Assembly: GCA_017626055.1 (NCBI GenBank)
Contig: JAGAJM010000004.1
Coordinates: 124,001 to 188,000, forward strand
Direction of reading: 5' to 3'
DNA length: 64,000 nucleotides
Source: a bacterium
GTDB lineage: Bacteria; Cyanobacteriota; Vampirovibrionia; Gastranaerophilales; Gastranaerophilaceae
Part shown: positions 51,707 through 60,396 of the stretch, in pieces
How the letters are laid out: every line of letters starts with the position of its first letter
Numbering within the stretch: position 1 is the first letter of the stretch
Notes under the pieces: model-generated
What the model was told of the DNA's origin: nothing
Databases searched by the model: none
Seen by the model: the letters and a program-made list of their open reading frames with translations, nothing else
Program-made: the position numbers and the translations under genes

Positions 51707-53386
51707 TTATTGTGCTGGTTGATCTGCTGTTGCATCTGTATTGTCGTCATTATCAACAGTTTTATTTTCTTTTTTCTCTTTTGCCTTTTTAGCTTCATCA
51801 GCAAGTTTTTTCATATGAGCTTTGATTTGAGCATCACTCATATTTGTAATCTCAAAGATATATGGAGCATTGTCAATTGTAGAAGCTGTGCTATTTACAA
51901 CTTTATCCAATGAACCTGCTTTTAAATCTAATTTGCTGATTCGTAATTGAGATTCGTATAAAGAAGCTTTTAAGTGTTTAAAGAATACATAAACATCTTC
52001 AACAGAATCTGCACAACCTTTGATGTTGATTTTTCCGTCGTCAGTTGTTAAGAAGTATGTTAAATATAAGTTTTGAGGAATTGATTCACCCAAAGCTGTG
52101 TATGCCATAACCTTTGTTTGGTTATTTTTCATTACTCTTTCAATTTCTAAGAAAGGATCAAATTCAGGAGTACCTTTCTCTTCTGAGAAATCTGCAATCT
52201 GAGCATCAAGTGCTGTAATTTGGCTATCCAATTCTCCCATTTTGTTTTGTTCTTGAGTCATCAAGTTTTGATAGAAGGTGAAACCAAAGTAAATAGGAGC
52301 AATAATAAGTGCACCAATAATAAGTACAATTACTGCTGCTTTGTTAGGTGTTAACTCTACTCCACCAATTTCAATTGTTGAAACAGTTGTTTTCTTTTTA
52401 CCTTCTGCGATGTAATCAATGTCAACAGGCATTACACCAGCTGGTGACATTGCACCGATGATGTGTAAAGAAACTTTGATTTGATCTTCGGCAAAGATGT
52501 TTAAGCTCATTTCCATCAAAGGTTCTTTTCTGAATTGGTTGTCTTCAACTGCAATTGTTTGACCACCGAATTGTAGGCGACTTGCAAGAATTTCTGCTGA
52601 TACTAAGTCAGTTTCAGAAATTACAAGTAATGAACTTGATGGTGTACTCATCAATGCGATTTGTGCAGCGTTTTCAATTGCCGCATAAATTTCTTCGCCT
52701 TCATATGATTTCAATGGTAGAGGTTCTTCATAGAATTCAAGAATTCTTTTACCTTGTAAACCTAGCATTTGGAAACCACTGTTGTTAACAATCATCAAAC
52801 TCCAAGAGTGACCTTCTTGCATTTGATCAGCGGCAATACCAGTTCTAGCTAATGCTTTCAAGTCTGCGAATAATGAACATTCAACACTTGCAAGTGTTGC
52901 GCCCATACTAGCAAGAATTTCTTTAATTTTATTAACAGCGTCAGCTTGAACCGCAGTATAGAATACGCTTCTTGAATCTGAATTTGTTGAAGCTAATGCA
53001 TCAAACCAACGTGGTAATGGTTCTTTACGTTTGAAAATAAATGTTTGTTCTAATTCACCAATAACAATATTTGTGATTGCTGAATCATCCAAAAGCAAAG
53101 GTAATCCTTCTTTTAACCCAAACCATACTGTTGGTAAACTCAAATGCACCAACGCTTTGTTAGGGTTGATGTTTCTCATTTGGAATAGGGCTGTTAATGC
53201 ATTTTTAAACTCTTCGTAATTAGCAATTTCCCTTTGTGCTTCATTATAATCTAATGGAGTTTGAGCGTAAGATTTGACATTTCCAGCCTTGTCAACTTCA
53301 ACCATTTCCAAGCCACATGCCGGCGAAACCGTTACGTAAACTTCACTTCCTCCACCAAATCCACTCAATAAACTATTTAATGACAT
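51707..53386 (-). CDS. PilM-PilN fusion protein of the type IV pilus machinery
   Basis: 559 residues. The first ~330 residues resemble the actin-like PilM ATPase domain: strands at EVYVTVSPACGLEMVEVD, a NIVIGELEQTF region and the later SSSLLVISETDLVSAE. A single membrane segment (about 356-378, PNKAAVIVLIIGALIIAPIYF) is followed by a coiled coil and a ferredoxin-like PilN domain (GKINIKGCADSVEDVYVFFKHLKAS). PilM and PilN are separate proteins in most bacteria; here they are one chain. A charged Lys/Asp tail ends the protein. It leads the pil operon with pilO. PilQ and the motor genes are not in the window. Confidence 0.8.
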   Translation of the reverse strand: MSLNSLLSGFGGGSEVYVTVSPACGLEMVEVDKAGNVKSYAQTPLDYNEAQREIANYEEFKNALTALFQMRNINPNKALVHLSLPTVWFGLKEGLPLLLDDSAITNIVIGELEQTFIFKRKEPLPRWFDALASTNSDSRSVFYTAVQADAVNKIKEILASMGATLASVECSLFADLKALARTGIAADQMQEGHSWSLMIVNNSGFQMLGLQGKRILEFYEEPLPLKSYEGEEIYAAIENAAQIALMSTPSSSLLVISETDLVSAEILASRLQFGGQTIAVEDNQFRKEPLMEMSLNIFAEDQIKVSLHIIGAMSPAGVMPVDIDYIAEGKKKTTVSTIEIGGVELTPNKAAVIVLIIGALIIAPIYFGFTFYQNLMTQEQNKMGELDSQITALDAQIADFSEEKGTPEFDPFLEIERVMKNNQTKVMAYTALGESIPQNLYLTYFLTTDDGKINIKGCADSVEDVYVFFKHLKASLYESQLRISKLDLKAGSLDKVVNSTASTIDNAPYIFEITNMSDAQIKAHMKKLADEAKKAKEKKENKTVDNDDNTDATADQPAQ

Positions 53387-53476
53387 ATCTACCTTTTTAC
53401 TCTTCTTACTATTATCTTATTTTTATTATACAATATATTTTATAAATGAAAAAATCTTAACATAAATTTACACCAT

Positions 53477-54406
53477 ATGGAGGACAAAACTTTTTATATG
53501 CAAAAATTAGTCGAGAGAATAAATAATCTAAAAAAAGAAAAGAAAGCTGTTATACTTGCGCATTGTTACCAACCAGTTGAAATTGACTTGGTTGCAGATT
53601 ATGTTGGGGATTCTTTGTATTTGAGTCAAGTTGCCGCAGAAACTGATGCTGAAATCATTGTTTTTGCTGGTGTTTCATTTATGGCACAAACTGCAAAAAT
53701 TTTATCACCAACGAAAAAAGTTTTACTTCCTCAAAAAGATGCTGGTTGCGAAATGGCTGATATGATTAATTATAAGCAAGTACTAGAATTCAAGGCAAAA
53801 CATCCAGATATTCCTGTTGTTTGTTATGTAAATTCAACTGCGGAAGTTAAGTCAGAGTGTGATTTGTGTTGTACCAGTTCAAATGCAGTTCAAGTAGTAA
53901 AAAGTTTGAAAGCAGAAAAGATTTTATTCTTACCTGACCAACATCTAGGAAAATGGGTTGAAAAACAACTTGGGAATTTAGAGGTTATTACTTATCCTGG
54001 TTGTTGTCCAATTCACGAACAAATTTCTCCAGAAGAAATTGCAAATATTCGTGCAAAATATCCAGATTCTCTTGTTTTGGTACACCCAGAATGTGAAATG
54101 TCTGTATCATTAATGGCAGATTATGTTGGAAGTACTGCTGGTATTATGAATTTTGTTAAAAATTCTGATAATAAGTCATTTGTTATTGTTACTGAAAAAG
54201 GTGTTGTTGATAGATTAGAACGAGATTACCCAGAAAAAGAATTTATTCCAATTAGAGATAATCTAGTTTGTCCATCTATGAAAATGACAACTTTAGAGGA
54301 TATTTTAAATGTTTTAGAAAATGAGACAAATGAAATTGTTGTAGAAAAAGAAATTGCAATAAAAGCAGTTAAATGTATTGATAGAATGTTAGAGGCATCA
54401 AAATAG
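53477..54406 (+). CDS. nadA: Quinolinate synthase
   Basis: 309 residues. It condenses iminoaspartate with dihydroxyacetone phosphate to quinolinate for NAD synthesis and needs a 4Fe-4S cluster. Likely ligand cysteines are in DAGCEMAD, YPGCCPIHE and NLVCPSMKMT, as in the family. The HCYQPVEIDLVADYVGDSL substrate motif is present. Two starts are possible: the ATG at 53477 without a ribosome site, or the ATG at 53498 with GGAGG 14 bases upstream. rlmB follows 2 bases after the stop. The nadB and nadC genes were not seen in the window. Confidence 0.95.
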   Translation: MEDKTFYMQKLVERINNLKKEKKAVILAHCYQPVEIDLVADYVGDSLYLSQVAAETDAEIIVFAGVSFMAQTAKILSPTKKVLLPQKDAGCEMADMINYKQVLEFKAKHPDIPVVCYVNSTAEVKSECDLCCTSSNAVQVVKSLKAEKILFLPDQHLGKWVEKQLGNLEVITYPGCCPIHEQISPEEIANIRAKYPDSLVLVHPECEMSVSLMADYVGSTAGIMNFVKNSDNKSFVIVTEKGVVDRLERDYPEKEFIPIRDNLVCPSMKMTTLEDILNVLENETNEIVVEKEIAIKAVKCIDRMLEASK

Positions 54407-54408
54407 TT

Positions 54409-55161
54409 ATGGAAAATTCTGAAATTATCTATGGTAAAAATTCTGTGATGGAAGCGCTTATTGCGGGAAATCGTGAGATAAATAAAATTCTTATTTCAAA
54501 AAATATTCACTCAGATAATAAGATTAATAAGATAAAAGAACTTGCTCAAGAACGAGGGATTGTTTTTCAGTTTGTTGCAAGAGAAAAGTTTCAACCTTAT
54601 GCAGAATTTAATCATCAAGGCATTATTGCTCAAATTTCGCCTATTAAATATTATGACTTGGATGAGTTTCTAGAGAAAAAAGAACATACAAATTCTTCAT
54701 TAGTTATTTTAGATGGTGTTGAAGACTCTCATAATTTGGGTGCAATCATAAGAACTTGTGTTTGTGCAGGTGTTGATGGAATTATTATTCCATCACGTAG
54801 AAATGTTCAGGTGAATTCAGTTGTAGAAAAAACAAGTGTGGGTGCAATAAATCACATTCCTATCATAAAAGTAAATAGTCTTGTTAACGCAGTTCAAACC
54901 CTAAAGGATAACAACTGGTGGATAATTGCAACAGATGCTTCAGCAAAAGATAATTACTATGATGTTAGATATGATGATATGAACTTTGCAGTAATTATGG
55001 GGGCTGAGCATGCAGGGGTTTCAAAATCTTTGTTAAAAGCATCAGATTTTGTTGTTAAAATTCCTATGCAAAATAGTTTTAATTCTTTAAATGTATCAAA
55101 TGCATTAAGTGCGATTATTTTTGAAACTTTACGTCAAAAATTGACTAAAAAAGCAAAATAA
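54409..55161 (+). CDS. rlmB: 23S rRNA 2'-O-methyltransferase of the SpoU/TrmH family (RlmB-like)
   Basis: 250 residues. An N-terminal substrate-binding domain (IIYGKNSVMEALIAGNREI, HQGIIAQI) is followed by the SPOUT knot with LDGVEDSHNLGAIIRT, IIIPSRR, VMGAEHAGVS and the C-terminal NSFNSLNVSNALSAI. These are the three SpoU motifs. The product methylates a ribose in rRNA (G2251 in RlmB of E. coli). The ATG directly follows nadA without a ribosome site, so translation is probably coupled. The rpoD gene is next downstream. Confidence 0.93.
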   Translation: MENSEIIYGKNSVMEALIAGNREINKILISKNIHSDNKINKIKELAQERGIVFQFVAREKFQPYAEFNHQGIIAQISPIKYYDLDEFLEKKEHTNSSLVILDGVEDSHNLGAIIRTCVCAGVDGIIIPSRRNVQVNSVVEKTSVGAINHIPIIKVNSLVNAVQTLKDNNWWIIATDASAKDNYYDVRYDDMNFAVIMGAEHAGVSKSLLKASDFVVKIPMQNSFNSLNVSNALSAIIFETLRQKLTKKAK

Positions 55162-55197
55162 TAATACAATCAGATGACCCCAAAATTAATACTTAGT

Positions 55198-55214
55198 TAT
55201 ATCATAGTGATATA
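55198..55214 (+). promoter_or_regulatory. Palindrome TATATCA-tag-TGATATA upstream of rpoD
   Basis: Two perfect 7-base arms are separated by 3 bases. The site ends 8 bases before the GGAG ribosome site and 18 before the GTG start of rpoD. It could be an operator or part of a promoter; a single occurrence gives only weak support. Confidence 0.35.
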
Positions 55215-55232
55215 GTAAGATTGGAGCATACT

Positions 55233-56252
55233 GTGAAAAAAGAATTTGAGCACTTTGGCATACTTTCAGATGATATTTCTGATGAGAATATAGATTTTAA
55301 AAAACTTCAAGAACTCGAGGTTGAAGACGAGGATGAAGATGGTGAAGATGTCTTGAAATCCGTTGAGGATCCTAAAGTCCAAGAAAGTTTGTTGTCTGTT
55401 AATTCAGATGACAGCGTTAAAATCTATCTTAGACAGATAGGTAAAATTCCACTTTTGTCTTCTGAAGAAGAGCTTGAATTAGCAAAGAAAATTCAAGAAA
55501 ATAGAGATGAGTTTGCCAAGGATGTATTAGTAAATGCTAACTTGCGTTTAGTTGTAAGTATTGCTAAAAAATATATTGGCAGAGGGTTGTCTTTCTTAGA
55601 TTTAATTCAAGAAGGAAACGTTGGTTTAATCAAGGCGGCAGGTCGTTTTGATTATAAAAAAGGTTATAAATTTTCAACGTATGCAACTTGGTGGATTCAA
55701 CAGTCTATTACAAGAGCAATTGCAGATAAAGCTAGAATTATCAGATTGCCAATTCATATGATTGATTCAATTGGTAAAATTCGTCGTGCGACAATTGATT
55801 TAACAACTGAGCTTGGGCATCCGCCAACAAAACAAGAAATTGCATACAGATTAGGTATGCCTGTTTCTAAGCTAACTGCAATTGTTAAATCTGCTCAATC
55901 TACTGTTAGTATGGATACTCCAGCAACTTCAGATGAGGATTCATCAAAAATTGCAGATTTTATTGTGGATAATTCTACAATTACACCAGATGGTAAAGTT
56001 ACTCACGATAACTTGTTAGAAGATATTAGACAAATTCTAAATCAGTTAAGTCAGAAAGAACGTGATGTGCTTATTTTACGTTATGGTTTAGACAATAATG
56101 GTGTGAAGAAAACTCTTGATGAGATTGGTTCTCAGTATGGGGTTTCTCGTGAGAGAATTCGTCAGATTGAAAACCGTGCTATTTCCAAACTTAAAAAATT
56201 ATGCAAAAATGAAAAACTTCACGATGGCTTGATGAATTATTTCAATGCTTAG
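55233..56252 (+). CDS. rpoD: Primary RNA polymerase sigma factor (RpoD/SigA)
   Basis: 339 residues from the GTG at 55233, chosen because GGAG lies 6 bases upstream; an in-frame TTG 12 bases earlier is less likely. Region 1.2 ([17 protein letters not shown]), region 2 ([27 protein letters not shown], then [16 protein letters not shown] for -10 binding), region 3 and region 4 ([31 protein letters not shown] for -35 binding) are all present. The acidic N-terminus is a short region 1.1. It directs transcription from TTGACA/TATAAT promoters such as those seen here. It sits after nadA-rlmB, perhaps partly read-through. Confidence 0.95.
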   Translation: MKKEFEHFGILSDDISDENIDFKKLQELEVEDEDEDGEDVLKSVEDPKVQESLLSVNSDDSVKIYLRQIGKIPLLSSEEELELAKKIQENRDEFAKDVLVNANLRLVVSIAKKYIGRGLSFLDLIQEGNVGLIKAAGRFDYKKGYKFSTYATWWIQQSITRAIADKARIIRLPIHMIDSIGKIRRATIDLTTELGHPPTKQEIAYRLGMPVSKLTAIVKSAQSTVSMDTPATSDEDSSKIADFIVDNSTITPDGKVTHDNLLEDIRQILNQLSQKERDVLILRYGLDNNGVKKTLDEIGSQYGVSRERIRQIENRAISKLKKLCKNEKLHDGLMNYFNA

Positions 56253-56269
56253 AACGAGAGGATTATCCG

Positions 56270-56479
56270 TTATTGTTTGTCTGGCACATATTTGATTAAA
56301 TCACTTACTGTACAATTTAATGTATAGCAAAGTTTATTTAGGGTTTCAAAATCAATGCCTTTAGTTTTGTCATAATACAAATTATAAACAGTGTTATAAG
56401 AAAGGTTCGCAATTTTTGCAACCTCAGAGATATCAGTTTTTCTATGCCCTATCATTGTTGAAATATTGTTTACTATCAT
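56270..56479 (-). CDS. Small XRE/Cro-type helix-turn-helix regulator
   Basis: 69 residues from the ATG at 56479. A single HTH domain reads RKTDISEVAKIANLSYNTVYNLYYDKTKG, with the second helix NTVYNL as recognition helix and a CTVSDLIKYVP ending typical of short Cro/C1 proteins. Upstream in-frame codons are not supported. There is no ribosome site; TATTAT (complement of 56486-56491) ends 6 bases before the ATG. It is convergent with rpoD (17 bases apart) and divergent from the gene at 56590, with an 11-bp inverted repeat in the 110-base gap. Confidence 0.85.
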   Translation of the reverse strand: MIVNNISTMIGHRKTDISEVAKIANLSYNTVYNLYYDKTKGIDFETLNKLCYTLNCTVSDLIKYVPDKQ

Positions 56480-56519
56480 TCTTGTATAATATGATATTTT
56501 TAAGGATAAGTTGATATTT

Positions 56520-56553
56520 TTCAGTATAATGAGTAATATATTATTATACTGAA
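56520..56553. promoter_or_regulatory. Candidate operator: 11-bp inverted repeat between divergent genes
   Basis: ttcagtataat (56520-56530) and attatactgaa (56543-56553) are perfect reverse complements with a 12-base AT-rich spacer. It lies 41 bases upstream of the HTH gene start and 37 upstream of the ATG at 56590. The size fits binding by a dimer or pair of dimers of the small HTH protein. A TATACT sequence inside the right arm could be a -10 element. Confidence 0.65.
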
Positions 56554-56589
56554 ACAAATTAGAAATATTATGTTACAAAGGAGTGTAAG

Positions 56590-57042
56590 ATGTTAGTAGA
56601 ATTAAACTCTGAGCAGATGAAAAGCTTGTTACGTATGCATAAGGTAAATATTGGTGATATGTCAATTGAAATGGTTGAAGATACATTAATGTTAAACGAT
56701 GCTGGAGTTTTATCTGAGCTCAAGTCTATGAATTTACAGTTCTCTAAAAATGAATTGGCTAATTCTGATTTTATTGATTACTTTAGGAATTTAGTATGTG
56801 AACATTTGAATTTATCTACAAACGAGGTTATTTATCATCATTATACAGTAGATGAAATAGGCTTTAGAATTAGGATATTCCCTCAGAAAGAATTGTTTCT
56901 TATAATGAGTGATAGAACTAATGTAGTTTTAAATTGCCAAAAATTATATGAGGGTAATGATTTTATAACTGAGTATCAAATAGGTCCTTATAGGCGACTT
57001 TGCAACTCTCAATACTATTTCAGATGGGTGGAGTATTTTTAG
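56590..57042 (+). CDS. Hypothetical protein divergent from the HTH regulator
   Basis: 150 residues with AAAGGAG 6 bases before the ATG. No signal peptide or membrane segment. The N-terminal half looks helical and acidic, the C-terminal half beta-rich with aromatic residues (RIRIFPQKELFLIM, YRRLCNSQYYFRW). No domain was recognised. Because it is separated from the HTH gene only by an inverted-repeat operator, it is likely under that regulator's control. Its stop is 6 bases before the convergent histidine kinase end. Confidence 0.7.
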   Translation: MLVELNSEQMKSLLRMHKVNIGDMSIEMVEDTLMLNDAGVLSELKSMNLQFSKNELANSDFIDYFRNLVCEHLNLSTNEVIYHHYTVDEIGFRIRIFPQKELFLIMSDRTNVVLNCQKLYEGNDFITEYQIGPYRRLCNSQYYFRWVEYF

Positions 57043-57048
57043 GTTTAT

Positions 57049-58335
57049 TTACCCTGGGATTTTAACGCAGAATTCTGTGCGAACATTTTCTTCGCTTGTT
57101 ACAATGATTTCGCCACCATGTGCCACTGCGATTTGTTGAGATAAATAAAGTCCTAATCCAGTACCAACTTTACGCAATTTTTTTGCAGCAGAGTAGTATT
57201 TGTTGAAAATCATTTTAATTTCTTTTTCATCAATTCCTTGACCATAATCGATTACGGAAATTGTGGTGAAATTTTGGATTTTGCCGACTTCTATATCGAT
57301 AGATTTTTTTGTATTACTGTGGTCGATTGCATTAGAAATAAGGTTTTTAATTACACGTCTTAATTGCATTGGATCTGCTTCGATTGTTGTTGCAGATTGA
57401 GTTGGTGTGAATTTTATTTTTAATTTTGCTTCTGTTGCTAAAGGCTTAACTTCAGATACAATTTCTTCGATAAATGGATTAAGTTCAAATTTTTCTTTTA
57501 CAAGTTGAATACCTTGGTCTTTTAGTTTATAGGTTTCAAGAAGAATTTGAACAAGATCTAATAGACTTTTGTTTGATGCTTTCATATTATCAAGGGCGAA
57601 TTTTTGTTTTTCTGAAATGTTGCCGAATTTGTTTGCTAAAAATAAATCAATCATATTTGATGCTGCAACGATTGGAACTTTCAAGTCATGGGTTAGTGTT
57701 GCAACAAAATCTTCTTTTAGGGTTTCGATTTCTTTTTCAGTTGTAATATCTTTGATAATTAATACGTATCTTTTCTTTTCAAGAGAAGATAGTGCTTGAG
57801 AACTTATTACAAAATTATTTGTTGGGGTGTGTTTGATAAAGATTTCGATATTATTTAATTCTGATGAGATTTCAAAACTTTCATCGTTTACAGGTTGAAT
57901 AAATTCAAAAACGTTTTTACCAATGATATCTTTACCTTTAATTCCAAACCATTTTAAAATTTTTGGAGTAGCTCTAAGGATATCAAATTTTTCATTAATG
58001 ATTAATATACCATCTGATAGAGAGTTGATTACAGATTCAAGCAATTTGTTTTGGCGCATAAGTTCTGCTTGGTATTCAATAATCATTTTTTCTCTATCGT
58101 TAAGAGTTTCTACCATTCGGTTAATACTATCTGTAACGTTTTGGTATGTAGGGTGTTCGATTTTTTCTATTTTTGTTGATAAGTTACCATAACGGATAGA
58201 ATCAACTGTTGTTGTTACTTTACCTAAATAATCGTTGATTTTTGACCAACGTTTGTTCGTTTTCCTTGTGATGAAAAACAGGCAAATGAAAACTATTAGT
58301 ACACATATATTAATTACGTAAAAATATGAAAACAT
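57049..58335 (-). CDS. Membrane-bound PAS-domain sensor histidine kinase
   Basis: 428 residues. An N-terminal membrane segment (about 4-22) is followed by a HAMP-like helical linker (to ~95), a PAS domain (about 98-195, KLLESVINSLSDGILIINEKFDI), HisKA with the phospho-His in TLTHDLKVP (His216), and HATPase with NLISNAIDH, DYGQGID and GTGLGLYLSQ. It autophosphorylates in response to an unknown cue. With only one membrane segment and no periplasmic loop, the signal is probably intracellular. No response regulator is adjacent; the receiver at 49041 is a candidate partner. Confidence 0.93.
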   Translation of the reverse strand: MFSYFYVINICVLIVFICLFFITRKTNKRWSKINDYLGKVTTTVDSIRYGNLSTKIEKIEHPTYQNVTDSINRMVETLNDREKMIIEYQAELMRQNKLLESVINSLSDGILIINEKFDILRATPKILKWFGIKGKDIIGKNVFEFIQPVNDESFEISSELNNIEIFIKHTPTNNFVISSQALSSLEKKRYVLIIKDITTEKEIETLKEDFVATLTHDLKVPIVAASNMIDLFLANKFGNISEKQKFALDNMKASNKSLLDLVQILLETYKLKDQGIQLVKEKFELNPFIEEIVSEVKPLATEAKLKIKFTPTQSATTIEADPMQLRRVIKNLISNAIDHSNTKKSIDIEVGKIQNFTTISVIDYGQGIDEKEIKMIFNKYYSAAKKLRKVGTGLGLYLSQQIAVAHGGEIIVTSEENVRTEFCVKIPG

Positions 58336-58440
58336 TTATTACTTTTTTCGCTCTTTCCACTTATAAAGTTTTAACTATTATGATATAATTATAGCAAATA
58401 GTAGCGGGTTTGTTAATACGTGAGGAATTGTAGAAACCAA

Positions 58441-58923
58441 ATGTCAAAAATAAAACTGCCAAACTCAATAAAAATGGTGATTACAGATTTTGACGGAGTT
58501 GTTACGGATAATTGCGTTTATATTAACGAAGACTTTACAATGTCTAGGAAGCTCAATTTTAAAGATGTAATGGGCTTTTCTATTTTGAAGAAAAATGGTT
58601 ATGAAGTTGCTATAATTTCTGGGGAAGAAAATCCTGCAATTACTGTTCTTTCTAAAAAGTTTAACATTACTGAAATTCATCAAAAAATCAGAATTAAAAT
58701 TGATGTTTTAAAATCTATTATTGAAAAATATAATTTGACTCAAGATGAATATGTTTATCTTGGGGATGATATAAACGATTTGGAATGTTTAAATTTTGCG
58801 AAATACAAAATTACAGTTCCACATGCGGTTGAAAAAGTTAAAGCGGTAGATGGTATTCAAATAACGGAGAATGTAGCAGGTAATGGTGCATTCAGAGAGG
58901 TGGCAGATTGTCTAGTTGGATAA
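58441..58923 (+). CDS. KdsC-like HAD phosphatase
   Basis: 160 residues from the ATG at 58441; GAGGA lies 14 bases upstream, so the start is uncertain (a GTG at 58420 is possible). It has DFDGVVTDN (nucleophile Asp and acid Asp), VAIISGEEN, and YLGDDINDLE, matching the compact C0 HAD phosphatases such as KdsC, which releases phosphate from 3-deoxy-manno-octulosonate 8-phosphate in lipid A-core synthesis. A sialic-acid (nonulosonate) phosphatase is an alternative. A TATAAT lies near 58384. The TPR gene starts inside its last codons, so the two are translationally coupled. Confidence 0.85.
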   Translation: MSKIKLPNSIKMVITDFDGVVTDNCVYINEDFTMSRKLNFKDVMGFSILKKNGYEVAIISGEENPAITVLSKKFNITEIHQKIRIKIDVLKSIIEKYNLTQDEYVYLGDDINDLECLNFAKYKITVPHAVEKVKAVDGIQITENVAGNGAFREVADCLVG

Positions 58924-60395
58924 AAAATGTTGTTGATAGAATTAAAGACTTAAATGGTTCGGTGGATTCTTATAGAAAAGATTCAATTATTCAGTCAATT
59001 CCGACTGTTGCTTATGTTAATAAGGCTAAAAAGCTTATAGAAAATAAAAAATATGATGAGGCGGAAGGTGTATTAAGAGAAGCACTAGATATTTCAACTC
59101 AAGACTCTCGTGTTTATAAATACTTGGGTAAAATATATGAATTTAATTATAATTTTACAGAGGCAATTGGCTTTTATGACAAATCTTCAAAATTAAATCC
59201 ACAAGACAAAGAAATTTGGTTGCGTCTTGGGATGAGTCAGTTGAATGCAAAATTATTTGACGATGCCCTAAAATCATTTGAAAAAGCAAATAAGGTTACC
59301 CCGATGAATACTGATGTACATACAGGTTGGGGTATGACTTTGATGAAGTTGAAAAAATACGCTTTAGCTCGTGATAAATTCATCATCGCAACTCAGATTA
59401 GCAAATATAATTACACCGCAATTTTGCTATCTGCGATTATGGAAATCCGTTTGTATGATTATGAATCTGCTGAGATGAAGTTGAGTTTTTTAGCAAAAGT
59501 TGCGCCAAATGAAAGTAGTACATATGAGTATGCTAATTTAAAATTATTAAAATCAGATTATCGTGCAGCTGAAAAATATGCCAAAAAATCTATTGAATAT
59601 AATAAATTAATGCTCCCAGCGTATTTTGTTTTAGGTGAAGTTTATTCAATTGAAAATGATTTGGAAAAGACAGAAGAAACATTTAGGCTTGCCGTTGAAC
59701 GAGGTTTAGAAAATGAAATCTTACATTTTGAGTGGGGTAAGGCTTATGTTAGATTTTTCAGTTTTGAAAAAGCAAGAGAACATTTTGCAATTGCATTAGA
59801 AAAAGATGAAGAATATCTTGATGCAAAAATTGGTATGTCTTTAGTTAATGCTCATAATGGAGATTTTGCGTTACTTCAAGAATTGAAAGAAAAAAATGGT
59901 GAAAATGTATATATCCAAGAGGGTATTGGTTTAGAAAGACTTGCTCAAGGCAAATATGAAGATTCAATTGATATGTTCAAAAAAGCTTTGAGAACTGATA
60001 CAAAACAATTATTTAATTATTTGAATATTGCTAGAGCTTATAGGACTTGGGATAACAAAGATAAAACAAGAGAATTTTTTGAAAAATTTATTCATGAATG
60101 TCCACAATATTTTGAAGGGATTTTAGAATATTCAAAATGGTTAATAAATATTTCTGATTTTGCTGATGCCCAAAGAAAACTAAGAAAAGCTGATAAATTA
60201 CGTAAAGACGATGTAGAAGTTATGAATTTATTGTTCTATACTTCATATAGACTTGTCAAGGAAAATGTTTGCGAATATAATATAAAGGAAGCAATTTCTA
60301 TTGCTGAGAAAACTAAATCTATTGGAAATTTTGATTACGAAACCGAAAAAGTAGAATTAGAGAATTTATTAGTAAATATACAGGGAAACAATTAA
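58908..60395 (+). CDS. TPR-repeat protein
   Basis: 495 residues from the TTG at 58908, preceded by GAGAGG 7 bases upstream; its start overlaps the KdsC-like gene's 3' end by 16 bases. At least eight tetratricopeptide repeats are visible between residues 35 and 450 (AYVNKAKKLIENKKYDEAEGVLREAL-type 34-residue units; DSRVYKYLGKIYEFNYNFTEA next). No signal peptide or membrane segment, so it is a cytoplasmic scaffold. The partner is unknown. The lysC start directly follows its stop. Confidence 0.88.
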   Translation: MSSWIKNVVDRIKDLNGSVDSYRKDSIIQSIPTVAYVNKAKKLIENKKYDEAEGVLREALDISTQDSRVYKYLGKIYEFNYNFTEAIGFYDKSSKLNPQDKEIWLRLGMSQLNAKLFDDALKSFEKANKVTPMNTDVHTGWGMTLMKLKKYALARDKFIIATQISKYNYTAILLSAIMEIRLYDYESAEMKLSFLAKVAPNESSTYEYANLKLLKSDYRAAEKYAKKSIEYNKLMLPAYFVLGEVYSIENDLEKTEETFRLAVERGLENEILHFEWGKAYVRFFSFEKAREHFAIALEKDEEYLDAKIGMSLVNAHNGDFALLQELKEKNGENVYIQEGIGLERLAQGKYEDSIDMFKKALRTDTKQLFNYLNIARAYRTWDNKDKTREFFEKFIHECPQYFEGILEYSKWLINISDFADAQRKLRKADKLRKDDVEVMNLLFYTSYRLVKENVCEYNIKEAISIAEKTKSIGNFDYETEKVELENLLVNIQGNN

Positions 60396-60396
60396 A

